NCBI GenBank assembly: GCA_964384625.1
Contig: CAYLNH010000018.1
Span: 1 to 49,082 of the forward strand
DNA: 49,082 nucleotides
Reading direction: 5' to 3'
DNA from: CAYLNH01 sp964384625
Lineage (GTDB): Bacteria > Verrucomicrobiota > Lentisphaeria > JABSQK01
Shown here piece after piece: positions 16,710 through 24,889 of the stretch. The position numbers and the translations under genes were made by a program. Each line of letters opens with the position of its first letter. Position 1 is the stretch's first letter. Under the pieces are notes generated by a model. That model did no database searches, was not told the origin of the DNA, and saw only the letters and a program-made list of their open reading frames with translations.

Positions 16710-17585
16710 CTATTCGGTTTCCGCCGGTCGCAGAATGTCGACAATCTTCTGCCGGCCCGCCTTCTGCGCCAGCGTTAAGGCTGTGGAACCTGTCGGCGTT
16801 TTCTGTCTGACGTCTGCACCGTGACGGATCAGGATTTCAACGACTGCTGCATGCCCTCCTTCCGCGGCAAGGTGCAAAGCCGTATAGCCATCCGCCGTTG
16901 CAGAGTCCGGATCGACCCCGTCGGCGAGGAGCAATTCAACAGCCTCTGCATGGCCTTTCCCGGCAGCATAATGCAGCGGGAGAACATCCTCTTCCCAATA
17001 ACGAGGACATGCATCCAACAGCACGGCAAGAGTTTTTGTATTGCCTGCAACAGCAGCAAAGCTCAGCGGCGACATTCCGGCGTGATTCAGCAGTTTGGGT
17101 GAGGTGTGATGCGAAAGAAGAACGCGAACGACTTTCCGTGTACCGCGTGCTGCAGCAAAGTGCAGCGGAGAGTCTCCGGCGTCGTCTATGCAAGTGACAT
17201 TCGCTCCGCATTCGATCAGTTTCTCGGCGATCCGACTGTCTTCAGCTACGGCAGCAAAATGAAGCAGCGATCTTCCTTCTTCGTTTCGCTGTTCAACGTC
17301 AGCACCGGCATCCACGAGAAGCTCAACGATCCGAAAATCGTTTTTAGCCACAGCCACCGCCACGGCTGAAACGTTGTTTTCGTTCCGTTCAGTCGCCAGT
17401 TCCGGGTGGCGTGCCAGCATCTTCCGGACTTGCTGCACGTCGGCTTCCTGAACGCACACCATGAGTTGGGGCAGGCTACCGGATGTGTTTCTCCTCGTCA
17501 GAGCGATGAGCCCGCCGGTAAGAAGGCATGCGGCCACGCCTGCAAGCACAATGATACGAACAGTCAACCTATGCGATCCTGTCAT
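16710..17585 (-). CDS. membrane-anchored ankyrin-repeat protein
   Basis: 291 residues. A transmembrane anchor (about 9-29; RIIVLAGVAACLLTGGLIAL) is followed by about seven ankyrin repeats filling the rest: ...IVELLVDAGADVEQRNEEG, IAEKLIECGANVTCIDDAG, VVRVLLSHHTSPKLLNHAG, AVELLLADGVDPDSATADG, VVEILIRHGADVRQKTPTG. The start overlaps the stop of the ankyrin fragment upstream (ATGA, 17582-17585). A protein-binding scaffold facing the periplasm is the likely role; the partner is unknown. Confidence 0.87.
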   Translation of the reverse strand: MTGSHRLTVRIIVLAGVAACLLTGGLIALTRRNTSGSLPQLMVCVQEADVQQVRKMLARHPELATERNENNVSAVAVAVAKNDFRIVELLVDAGADVEQRNEEGRSLLHFAAVAEDSRIAEKLIECGANVTCIDDAGDSPLHFAAARGTRKVVRVLLSHHTSPKLLNHAGMSPLSFAAVAGNTKTLAVLLDACPRYWEEDVLPLHYAAGKGHAEAVELLLADGVDPDSATADGYTALHLAAEGGHAAVVEILIRHGADVRQKTPTGSTALTLAQKAGRQKIVDILRPAETE

Positions 17586-17824
17586 TCTTTGCCGTTCTCG
17601 TGTTCTTTCTCGGCTTTCAGTTCGGCGCCGGTCTTGGCGTCGTGCTTGCGGAGGACAGCCTTCAGCTCAGACTCCGGTACGGGCAGCGACTCGCCGCCGA
17701 AAGGGTTCTCTTTGGGTTCCACTGCCAGCGCGATGTCCAATGCACTGCGGTCTCGGCTGTCGAGCACGTTGACATTGGCGTCTGATTCCAGCAGCAAACG
17801 TACGACTGCAGTGTTGCCACAGAC
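17582..17824 (-). pseudogene. 3' fragment of an ankyrin-repeat gene
   Basis: Readable codons from VCGNTAVVRLLLESDANVNVLDSRDRSA to the end RKHDAKTGAELKAEKEHENGKE encode only the last ankyrin repeat and the common tail. The 5' side breaks off at GACGGGGTCTGAC (17829-17841), after which no ankyrin sequence is seen and an in-frame TAG appears. The 41-bp stretch 17610-17650, coding for the tag, is identical to 15156-15196 in the ankyrin gene at 15128, showing recent common origin or gene conversion. Confidence 0.75.
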
Positions 17825-17828
17825 TAAT

Positions 17829-17841
17829 GACGGGGTCTGAC
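17829..17841. repeat. 13-mer shared with 12405-12417
   Basis: GACGGGGTCTGAC marks the 5' breakpoint of the ankyrin fragment and lies about 120 bp from the RAYT transposase remnant at 17959. Confidence 0.5.
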
Positions 17842-17958
17842 TATAGGAATTGCAGTTAATCTACTGTACATGAACAGAGTGCAACTCCTGACGAAACCAA
17901 TAACGGCCGTTAGATTCGATATTGGCATATTGGCATATGAAAATTCACGCTAGTGCTC

Positions 17959-18336
17959 CTACCCCTCGATGTAGTAGACCGCGTCACCATCGGCCAGTTC
18001 AGTCTGGTCCGTGGTTTCCGAGTCCGGGTATGCTTGGGGTGCCGGCGTCGGTGCAGCGAGGATCTTCTCGCGCTGGAACCCGAAGCGCTCGTAAATGTCT
18101 TCGACCCAACCCCGGGCGCCAACCGCAAAGGCTTCGGTCCAGTAGGGTTCACGAGCAAAGACGCCGGCAGTCAGTTTCTCAGACAACGTGTCCACGTACC
18201 ACTGCCGAAAGGCATCAGGGCCTTCGTCCATATGCCCCAGACATCGGATCAGACGGCCAAGGTTCAGCAGCCGGTAGCGTTGACGTGTTCCAGCCAGTTC
18301 GTGGTGGCCGCCATGCTTCCATGTCTTCCGCTTCAT
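17959..18336 (-). pseudogene. C-terminal remnant of a REP-associated (Y1/RAYT-type) transposase
   Basis: 125 codons. GTRQRYRLLNLGRLIRCLG, AFRQWYVDTLSEKL and REPYWTEAFAVGARGWVEDI match, from memory of the family, the region after the catalytic core of IS200-like Y1 transposases associated with repetitive extragenic palindromes. The N-terminal half with the HUH metal motif and catalytic tyrosine is absent, so it cannot be active. It neighbours a gene breakpoint, and the window is rich in short GC palindromes, the substrates of such enzymes. Confidence 0.6.
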
Positions 18337-18369
18337 ATTTCGTTGACGCTCGATCGCAGACCGTTCCAG

Positions 18370-19203
18370 TTAGGGAGCGGGGTCGTCTATTACTTCGAGT
18401 CCCCAGTCTTCTTTCTTCACGGCGACTCGTTCGCCGGTGAGAGTGACAACGCCGTCTCTGATGCTGGTGATCTTCAGGCCGCCGGCGAACGCGATGTACC
18501 TGATGATCTGACTCACGGGCAAGTCTTCCAGATAGGCCTTGTTCATTTGCGACCACAGCCCCGCTTTGACGATGAACGTCACGCCGACACCCTCAGGATC
18601 AAGCTCTCGCGTGCGCACCCCCAGATGGCTGAACAGATTTCCCAGTGACAGATACTGGCAGACGCAGCTGGATAGCACGCACTTGTCCATAACCTTCCGA
18701 AGGCGCTGTGCCGGATCGGGCTCTCCTGCCTTGGGCTTGCCCACTTCCGGGTCCACTATCTTGCGACTGGGATGCAGTAGGATAACGGTAGACTTCTCAA
18801 CCGTGTATCTGTAGCCAATGTCCCTGCAGAGCGTAGCAACCACATCACGTAGCGGGACCTTTTCGAGTCGTAGGCTGATCTTCCGCTTCCGCCAGTTCTC
18901 GCCTCTCTTTGGCAGGACAACGAAGTTGATGCATAAGTAGTCTTTGCTCAGCCACCTTGCACTGCTCTGTAGATAGTCGATGACGGTTCCGAGTTCATCG
19001 TCCTGGAACACGATTCTGGTAACGGTCCCCTTTGCCAGCCAACTGCGTGTCTCTGCCGCGGGGTCGGGCATGCCACTGGCCGGTCGCCCGATTTCCATGT
19101 CTGCCGGGGCCTTCTGCGAGACACACCCGGTCAGCGCGGCGAGCGCCAACAGCAGCGCTGTGGCGGCAAGCTGTCGCCTTGATTTACCGTTCGCTTCTGC
19201 CAT
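18370..19203 (-). CDS. lipoprotein with two STN/secretin-N0-like segments
   Basis: 277 residues from the ATG at 19203 (a GTG lies one codon earlier). The signal peptide ends in the lipobox LTGC (C27). Two regions look like the short beta-alpha-beta STN domain of secretins and TonB receptors: about 62-122 (IVFQDDELGTVIDYLQSSARW ... LEKVPLRDVVATLCRDIGYRY) and about 205-262 (GVGVTFIVKAGLWSQ ... LPVSQIIRYIAFAGGLKI). Such proteins occur as secretin-like pieces in PVC genomes without the pore domain. Follows the ankyrin gene at 19207 directly, so co-expression is likely. Function unknown; STN domains mediate protein contacts in the periplasm. Confidence 0.78.
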   Translation of the reverse strand: MAEANGKSRRQLAATALLLALAALTGCVSQKAPADMEIGRPASGMPDPAAETRSWLAKGTVTRIVFQDDELGTVIDYLQSSARWLSKDYLCINFVVLPKRGENWRKRKISLRLEKVPLRDVVATLCRDIGYRYTVEKSTVILLHPSRKIVDPEVGKPKAGEPDPAQRLRKVMDKCVLSSCVCQYLSLGNLFSHLGVRTRELDPEGVGVTFIVKAGLWSQMNKAYLEDLPVSQIIRYIAFAGGLKITSIRDGVVTLTGERVAVKKEDWGLEVIDDPAP

Positions 19204-19206
19204 CAC

Positions 19207-19935
19207 TCAATCGCTCTTCACTGTCTTCAGCCGCCAACCAGGGCGGCCGCCCTGGTTCCGCAGAATCTCGGCGATCTCGGTGGAAGCGGCGGTGTCCACA
19301 GGTGTTGCCCAGCCGTCATCGACTGCTGAGGGATCGGCACCGGCAGCCAACAATGCACTTGCTGTTGCTACAGTACCGGCCAAGTGCAGTGGCGTCATGC
19401 CGCACATCAGTTTCTCGGTGACTCGGGCGTTGACGTCGACACCGGCGTCACACAGGGCGCGAACGACTTCCGTATCGCCCCGCCTGGCGGCGGCATGCAA
19501 TGCCGTCCAGCCAGAGTCCGTGGACACATTCACATCTACGCCTTGTCGGATCAACTCCAAAGCAGTTTCCACCTGTCCGGCAACAACAGCTGCCATCAAC
19601 GGCGTCATGCCGTCACTGTCAACGGCATTGAGGTCCGCACCGTGCTCGATCAGCACAATGACCTCCTCCCACTCACCCGCCATGGCTGCGAGATGCAGCG
19701 CCGACCGCTTGGCGAAGACATCCCAGAAACAAATCGGCACCACAACGACAGCCGTAATCCAGGCCGGTGCCGTCGAACCGGAAAACGTCACTGACGCGCC
19801 CAGCAGGAGCAACAGCCCAGCTCCTGCCAACACCAGCCGCCTGCCATGTCGCGCGTTATGCGCCTTGTAGAAGTACAGCCCGAGCACCACCAGCCCGGCG
19901 AAACAGATGATCAGGAATGAGATCGATACTGGCAT
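19207..19935 (-). CDS. membrane-anchored ankyrin-repeat protein
   Basis: 242 residues from the ATG at 19935 (GTG one codon earlier). Three hydrophobic helices (about 4-22, 33-50, 55-70) precede five ankyrin repeats: VIVLIEHGADLNAVDSDG, ALELIRQGVDVNVSTDSG, VVRALCDAGVDVNARV, TASALLAAGADPSAVDDG and a final half repeat ending IAEILRNQGG. It is placed between two predicted lipoproteins in a compact minus-strand run. Confidence 0.85.
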   Translation of the reverse strand: MPVSISFLIICFAGLVVLGLYFYKAHNARHGRRLVLAGAGLLLLLGASVTFSGSTAPAWITAVVVVPICFWDVFAKRSALHLAAMAGEWEEVIVLIEHGADLNAVDSDGMTPLMAAVVAGQVETALELIRQGVDVNVSTDSGWTALHAAARRGDTEVVRALCDAGVDVNARVTEKLMCGMTPLHLAGTVATASALLAAGADPSAVDDGWATPVDTAASTEIAEILRNQGGRPGWRLKTVKSD

Positions 19936-19969
19936 CACGAAAATTGCTTAGCTTCGGGCGTTTCTGCGA

Positions 19970-20566
19970 CTAACCACATATCAGCACTTTGACGCCCACG
20001 GCACACCAGAGAACAGCTTGGATCGGGAAGGTCAGGATATCAAGCGTCATGCAGCCGACAAGGGCAATAGGGTTACTATCGCTGTTTCCGCCAATTGCCG
20101 TCCAACACGCCACGCGATAGGTGGTCTTCCCGCTCTGATAGTCAAAGTACTCCACGTCAGGTGAACCCCGTACACGTCGCACAACGTCGTCTTCGTCCCA
20201 GTCGGGTTTGGCAGTCCGATAAGCCGTCTTTTCGCCGACGCCGTCAAGTAACGGCCCAACGGTGAACGGATGCAATACCACAGAAACCGGGTCCGCAGCC
20301 CCGCGCTCACTGGACATGCCATGGCTTTCCAGCCATCCGCAGAAAGCCTCTGCCTCAATGACCCGGAATCCAAGACTTCCGGATTCCTTCAATTCCAGGG
20401 CCACAGCACCGTCCCGCCGGATCCATACCTGCGTCACTCCCCCCACCTCGGGGATGCGAACAACCGGCCGGGAACACGTGTAGAGATGTGTGAATGCGCA
20501 CCCGCTGACCTGGACGGGGATAGCAGCCATCGCAGCAGTGATCACGATCTTCGTAAGCGTCTTCAT
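19970..20566 (-). CDS. predicted lipoprotein of unknown function
   Basis: 198 residues. The signal peptide ends in VSGC (C23). The rest is a mixed alpha/beta domain ending in a hydrophobic segment (LVGCMTLDILTFPIQAVLWCAVGVKVLICG) that could be a C-terminal membrane helix. No family recognised. A similar layout, a short lipoprotein ending in a membrane-hugging segment with an LGFxxLDIxxx phrase, is seen in the protein at 39477. Confidence 0.7.
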   Translation of the reverse strand: MKTLTKIVITAAMAAIPVQVSGCAFTHLYTCSRPVVRIPEVGGVTQVWIRRDGAVALELKESGSLGFRVIEAEAFCGWLESHGMSSERGAADPVSVVLHPFTVGPLLDGVGEKTAYRTAKPDWDEDDVVRRVRGSPDVEYFDYQSGKTTYRVACWTAIGGNSDSNPIALVGCMTLDILTFPIQAVLWCAVGVKVLICG

Positions 20567-20856
20567 TGTACCTCGGCCTATCCTCTCTCATATAGCGCCG
20601 GTGACACCCCAATCGTTCACCAAACTGAGAAGATTCGGCTCCGCAGAATTCCACGGCGTGTCGAAGAAGACAGGGATGAAGACCGCCTCTACGTCCTGCA
20701 GCAAATCACATTTAGGTCAGGACATCCTTCGCCGAGATTCTCAAGGGCCACTCCTGAGCTCCTATGCGCGCGTCGAAAAAAGCAATATGCCTGCCACAAA
20801 CGACTTAGCCATCCCCGACCACCAGGCAATCGCCTTACGCAGCGGCCCGCCACGCC
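20567..20856. other. 290-bp gap with a possible short gene remnant
   Basis: On the minus strand 20588-20704 reads as LLQDVEAVFIPVFFDTPWNS then AEPNLLSLVNDWGVTGAI and a stop, from a possible TTG. The composition is protein-like, but there is no convincing start or Shine-Dalgarno. It may be the 3' end of a lost gene; nothing else is visible here. Confidence 0.3.
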
Positions 20857-21180
20857 CTATTCGGCCGGCCTACGACGACATACGAGCACAATCCAAAGGC
20901 CGAGCAGCACCAAAACGGCGGCGCCGGCAAACGCCCATCCCAAGACACTCCGGCGCAGCCATAGCGCCAACAACGCAAGCACCGCGAGGAACGGGGTCAA
21001 GAATCCCATGAAGAAGGTCACCACACCTTTCCAAGTAGCGGACGACGGGGGCGGGCGGCCCTGCTCTTTCAGCCGCTGTACATACATAGGTTTGCAGCCG
21101 GCACACACCCAGTCCTCACCGAACTGCACCATGGCGTCGGCGTCGAACTGCTTTCTGCACTGACTGCATATCTGGTTCAT
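20857..21180 (-). CDS. small zinc-ribbon membrane protein
   Basis: 107 residues. An N-terminal zinc ribbon with two CxxC pairs (C5-x2-C8 in ICSQCRKQF and C26-x2-C29 in VCAGCK) is followed by two transmembrane helices (about 50-69 and 75-97). This ribbon (MNQICSQCRKQFDAD..VQFG..WVCAGCK) is often fused to RDD or other membrane domains in gut bacteria. Starts 3 bp after the stop of the decayed gene upstream. Confidence 0.72.
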   Translation of the reverse strand: MNQICSQCRKQFDADAMVQFGEDWVCAGCKPMYVQRLKEQGRPPPSSATWKGVVTFFMGFLTPFLAVLALLALWLRRSVLGWAFAGAAVLVLLGLWIVLVCRRRPAE

Positions 21181-21183
21181 CGA

Positions 21184-21841
21184 TTATCGCTCGCTGGGTT
21201 CGACACAATCCTTGATCTTCCAGGCGAGTTGGTTGAGTGCGATGAACCGCTGCGCAACGGCAGGATCACGGAACGTCACGAATGTCGTTCCGTAGTACTA
21301 GGGGCCGGAGACTTTCAGCGGCAGTCGGGGAGTGCGCCGACGGCAGATCTTGATTCCTGCCAGGAGTATGATCAAAACCAGCGCGACGCCGGCGAACGCA
21401 AGGAAGACTGGCCGTTCTGCAGGGGCAATTGCGCGCATCTGCCCGCGATGGACCATGCTTGACGCGAAGACCACAGCAAGGACTGCTTGCCCGACAAGCA
21501 AGAAGGCTATCAAGGACTCCGCACTCCCACGCTCGCCGCGCTGGAGCAGAGAGTATGCCTGGTCCGATATCGGCCAAACAAAATGCCCCACTGCATGAAG
21601 TCGTGTCGCCGGTTCCCCGGTCATCGTGCAGATGCGTGGGACATACACTCGGTCCAGCGTTGTGTCCCGTTGGATAGCGATCCTGCCCTTGCCAACGTCC
21701 GATGCCGCAAGCCAAATCCACCAGGAGCGGGTTGGTTCGACGGACATCTTCATTCGGGTACATGCAGCCGTCCGACAAGCGAACGTATTCGCCCTCCTGC
21801 ACGAATGAGTATTGGATTCCCGGCTGTTGCTCGTCAGTCAC
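21184..21841 (-). pseudogene. membrane protein gene with a frameshift and an in-frame nonsense codon
   Basis: A GTG at 21841 overlaps the stop of the ankyrin/STN gene and has GGAG 7 bases upstream. It reads MTDEQQPGIQYSFVQEGEY and MYPNEDVRRTNPLLVDLA. One base too many near 21707-21712 then shifts the frame; in the other frame the text continues smoothly as ASDVGKGRIAIQRDTTLDRV, PRICTMTGEPATRL and two membrane helices. At 21298 a TAG interrupts, but the same frame goes on with YYGTTFVTFRDPAVAQRF and ALNQLAWKIKDCVEPSER to a true TAA at 21184. The original product would be about 217 residues and resembles the C-terminal part of the protein at 40222. Two independent lesions argue for real decay. 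Confidence 0.78.
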
Positions 21842-23330
21842 GCCAGTACTCCAAGGCATTAAGGTAGTACGCTCGCGTCGCATGCGCCTGCAGTGCGCGC
21901 TCGAGCCGCGCAAAGGTGCGTCGAGATATGCGCGCGATGATCTTGCCGGATTGCTCGTCGTAGCTGATGCTCTCGGTGACCCCGAACGGCGGTGGCGGGG
22001 CGAGTTTGACGCTGTTCTCCTTGAGGAAGCCCTGCAGATCCGTCCTGAACCGTTTGGCCAGGACGGGGCTATGGACGGGAAGGAAATACAACTCGGAAGC
22101 ACTGCCCGCGTGACCGGTGAAGGTGATGGCATACTTCTCTACCTTCACGGAAAGCCCAGCCTGATGGGACAACTCCAGAATGATCGCATTGGCTTTGACG
22201 TTTTTGCCGGAGAACGACACCAATGGATCGACTGTCACACGTACGAGATCCTTCTGGACGTCGCGGTCACCTTCGTCGCCCCAGTCATCGTCTTCACCCC
22301 AGTCATCGCCGCCCCAGTCGTCGTCCTCGGGCTCTTCAATGACGTCGTGGTTGGCAGCGACCTTGTCTTTGTGGATCAAAGTGATCGGAAGGACCAGCAT
22401 GAAGAGAATCCCTTTCCCATCGGGATCGATCGCACGGCTTTTCTCCTTCAGTGTATCCAGCGCCGTCGAAAGGCGGACATTCTCGAACGAGATCTCCGGG
22501 AACACGAATCGCTCGTAAGCCTTCAGCAGACGCTCCTGCTTGAAAATGCCGCCGTGCTTCCGGAGCAGATCCACCATGTCCCCGTCATCACGCGCTGCGG
22601 CGTCGAGCGGATGCCCGCCGTACTTGCCCTGGGCGTTGACGTCTGCGCCGCGCGCAATCAGCAAGCGGGCGACGGCCAAATGCCCGTTCCAGGCGGCCAC
22701 ATGAAGAGCGGACCATCCGTCGGTGTCCACGGCGTCGGCCTTCGCGCCGCGGTCCAACAGAAGCCGAACGGTGTCGACGAAGCCGCCGGCGCATGCCTCA
22801 AGCAGGAGGACCTTGCCGGTCGGCCCGACAGACTCGGGAGACTCCCCGCGGTCAAGGAGGACCTTGACGACGTCCGCATGACCAAAGTGCGCGGCCAACC
22901 CGATGGGTGACAACTTCCGTTTGCCGTAGCGGAGCGCGGGTCGGGCTCCGGCCTGAAGGAGGTCCTTCGCGATCGGCGCGTCACCGGCTGCGGCCGCGAT
23001 ATGCAGCGGGGTGAGGCCGTTCGCGTCACTGCGGTTCGGATCCGCGCCCACGCGCAGGAGTACCTCGAGGGTCTCCGGATCCCCGACTTCCGCGGCAAAC
23101 ATCAGAATGGTTTTCCCGTCCTGGTTGCCCGACTTGCACCAGGTGCGGTTGGCCGCGAGCATGTGCGACACCGTTCCTGGTTTCTTCGCCGCCACAGCCC
23201 GCCACATATCCCCCTCAGTCGTCCGGCACGAACAGCAGAGGACGCAGAGAACGCAAAGAAGGACGGGCAGCACGAAAGCAAGCCACCGCCCGATCCATGT
23301 TGAGACAGTTCTGTGCAGAAAGACTCTCAT
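21834..23330 (-). CDS. ankyrin-repeat protein with C-terminal STN-like domains and acidic insert
   Basis: 498 residues. A strong signal segment (about 12-34) with a cysteine cluster (CVLCCSC) suggests a lipoprotein. Residues about 40-270 hold six ankyrin repeats (LEVLLRVGADPNRSDANG, AKDLLQAGARPALRYG, VVKVLLDRGESPESVG, VRLLLDRGAKADAVDTDG, ARLLIARGADVNAQG). Residues about 285-405 are STN/secretin-N-like: FPEISFENVRLSTALDTLKE, then VSFSGKNVKANAIILELSHQ and AGLSVKVEKYAI. They are split by an acidic insert of repeated DDWGxDD units (about 340-362). The C terminus (about 420-498) resembles secretin-associated segments. Preceded by the ATPase at 23357 (26-bp gap) and translationally coupled to the pseudogene downstream. 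Confidence 0.85.
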   Translation of the reverse strand: MRVFLHRTVSTWIGRWLAFVLPVLLCVLCVLCCSCRTTEGDMWRAVAAKKPGTVSHMLAANRTWCKSGNQDGKTILMFAAEVGDPETLEVLLRVGADPNRSDANGLTPLHIAAAAGDAPIAKDLLQAGARPALRYGKRKLSPIGLAAHFGHADVVKVLLDRGESPESVGPTGKVLLLEACAGGFVDTVRLLLDRGAKADAVDTDGWSALHVAAWNGHLAVARLLIARGADVNAQGKYGGHPLDAAARDDGDMVDLLRKHGGIFKQERLLKAYERFVFPEISFENVRLSTALDTLKEKSRAIDPDGKGILFMLVLPITLIHKDKVAANHDVIEEPEDDDWGGDDWGEDDDWGDEGDRDVQKDLVRVTVDPLVSFSGKNVKANAIILELSHQAGLSVKVEKYAITFTGHAGSASELYFLPVHSPVLAKRFRTDLQGFLKENSVKLAPPPPFGVTESISYDEQSGKIIARISRRTFARLERALQAHATRAYYLNALEYWRD

Positions 23331-23356
23331 TGCCTTTTCATCGACAGCCTGTTTCT

Positions 23357-24790
23357 TCAGCGTCTGCCCGGTGTGGCAAAGAGGGAATCAAGCATGACGA
23401 CTTCCACCCCTCTGGCGGCAGCATCTTTTGTCACGCCTCGGGGGCAGACGATCACCGGAACCACGGTCTTGTCCTCGGGGTTCGGCGCGTGTACGAGTTT
23501 GCTGAGAAAATGGTCAACATCGCCACAACCCACGCGACGAGTTGTCCACTTGCACTCACACACGAGCATCGTGTCGGCGTCCAGGTCGATCACGGCATCC
23601 AGCTGCAATCCTGGTTTGCGCTTCGTTGCGCGTTGCCAGAAACTGGCGACTTCGCGGATACCGACGTCATACCCGGCAGCCCTGACAATTCGGTCGGCGT
23701 GGTCGCGTACAAGTTGCTCGAAAGCCAACCCGGCAAAGGGATGCCAACGGTCGCGCGTGGCCGCCACAAAGCTTATCCCCTGCCGCTGTCGCTTGATCTG
23801 CTCTTGCGACGGACGGATAAAAGCGAAGTAGAAACGCAGGTAATAGTCCTCCAGCCGGTAACGCACCGTCTTGCTGCGTGGACCAGCGCCGAAAGGGAGA
23901 TGCCGCGAAACAAATCCCAACAGCTGGAGCCGATCAAGGTAATAGGCCAATTGCCCCGCACCGATACCCGTCGCCCGCTCCAATTCGCGCACGCCCATTG
24001 GCTGAATTGCGATCTGCTCCAATAGCCGGAAGTAATTCTCTGTTTCCTGCAGTTGCTCACTCAGAACAAACTCGATCTCGTCGAACAAAAAGCCAGTCTT
24101 CTGAAAGGCTTCCCGTTGAAGTGCAGCCTCCACCGTTCGTTTGCGTTCCAGCAATTCGAGGTAGCGCGGCACGCCGCCAACTGCCAAGTAGCCTTTTACC
24201 ACTTCGCGGCGCCCCCAGCCCGGCAGAAAGAGCGCCGCTTCGTCCAGTGGGAACGCCTCGATACGCAGACTACGCGTTCGTCGGCCGAACAACGGGCTTT
24301 TGCGCGACAGTACGTCGCCCATCATGAAACTCACGGAGGAACCACAGAGAATCAGCATGAGTGAGTCGCTCTTCTGCCACTTCTTGTCCCAAAACCGCTG
24401 CAGATCCGACAGCAGTTCCTCAGCGCCGCGGCACATCCACTGGAATTCATCGAGTATTACAATCGCCTTGCCGTTCGGGGCGGCAAGCGCAGGTAAGGCG
24501 CGATCCAACAAGGTCAGCGCTTCGTCCCACGTCGAGATGTGGGTCTGCCCCAGCAACGTATCCCCCACCGCACCGCCCAGTTCACGGACAAACCGTCGCA
24601 ATTGCAGTTGCTTGGTCTCTCGACCTCCGAGATAGAAGAATCGGGGCTTATCCTCGACAAACTTCTCCAGAATCGTCGATTTCCCGATCCGACGTCGTCC
24701 ATATACCACGATCAGTTCCGATCCCGAAGATGAAAGGGATTCTTCGAGCGTTCGCAGTTCCTCCTGTCGTCCAACAAATGTCTTTGTCAT
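23357..24790 (-). CDS. AAA-type ATPase with DUF234 (PD-(D/E)XK-like) C-terminal domain
   Basis: 477 residues. Walker A is LIVVYGRRRIGKSTILEKF (about 26-44), Walker B AIVILDEFQWM (about 109-119). A winged-helix segment follows (MGVRELERATGIGAGQLAYY). The end has the nuclease-like core LDAVIDLDADTMLVCECKW. It is the same family as the ATPase at 13205 but clearly diverged. A perfect 13-bp inverted repeat spans its promoter and start. It heads a run of ankyrin/STN genes, only 26 bp upstream of the next, which could place those genes under the same promoter. Confidence 0.9.
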   Translation of the reverse strand: MTKTFVGRQEELRTLEESLSSSGSELIVVYGRRRIGKSTILEKFVEDKPRFFYLGGRETKQLQLRRFVRELGGAVGDTLLGQTHISTWDEALTLLDRALPALAAPNGKAIVILDEFQWMCRGAEELLSDLQRFWDKKWQKSDSLMLILCGSSVSFMMGDVLSRKSPLFGRRTRSLRIEAFPLDEAALFLPGWGRREVVKGYLAVGGVPRYLELLERKRTVEAALQREAFQKTGFLFDEIEFVLSEQLQETENYFRLLEQIAIQPMGVRELERATGIGAGQLAYYLDRLQLLGFVSRHLPFGAGPRSKTVRYRLEDYYLRFYFAFIRPSQEQIKRQRQGISFVAATRDRWHPFAGLAFEQLVRDHADRIVRAAGYDVGIREVASFWQRATKRKPGLQLDAVIDLDADTMLVCECKWTTRRVGCGDVDHFLSKLVHAPNPEDKTVVPVIVCPRGVTKDAAARGVEVVMLDSLFATPGRR

Positions 24791-24833
24791 TTTTGTTATA
24801 TACTCCTCATATCACAGTAATATATAACAAAAA
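24790..24833. promoter_or_regulatory. perfect 13-bp inverted repeat at the ATPase promoter
   Basis: TTTTTGTTATATA (24790-24802) and TATATAACAAAAA (24821-24833) are exact reverse complements with an 18-bp spacer. The left arm touches the ATG of the ATPase gene, and the Shine-Dalgarno (GAGGAG) lies in the spacer. This fits an operator, an mRNA hairpin hiding the ribosome-binding site, or both. Confidence 0.8.
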
Positions 24834-24889
24834 TAGCGGACGTCCATTTTGGATTCGCCGGGTTCCCGCCACGCCTCCACGCCATCATC

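Noticed and set aside
16130..16744. 205-residue N-terminal extension of the ankyrin gene at 15128
   Set aside because: The extension is Arg/Cys-rich, overlaps the membrane protein gene at 16177 in another frame, and the ATG at 16129 has a strong Shine-Dalgarno.
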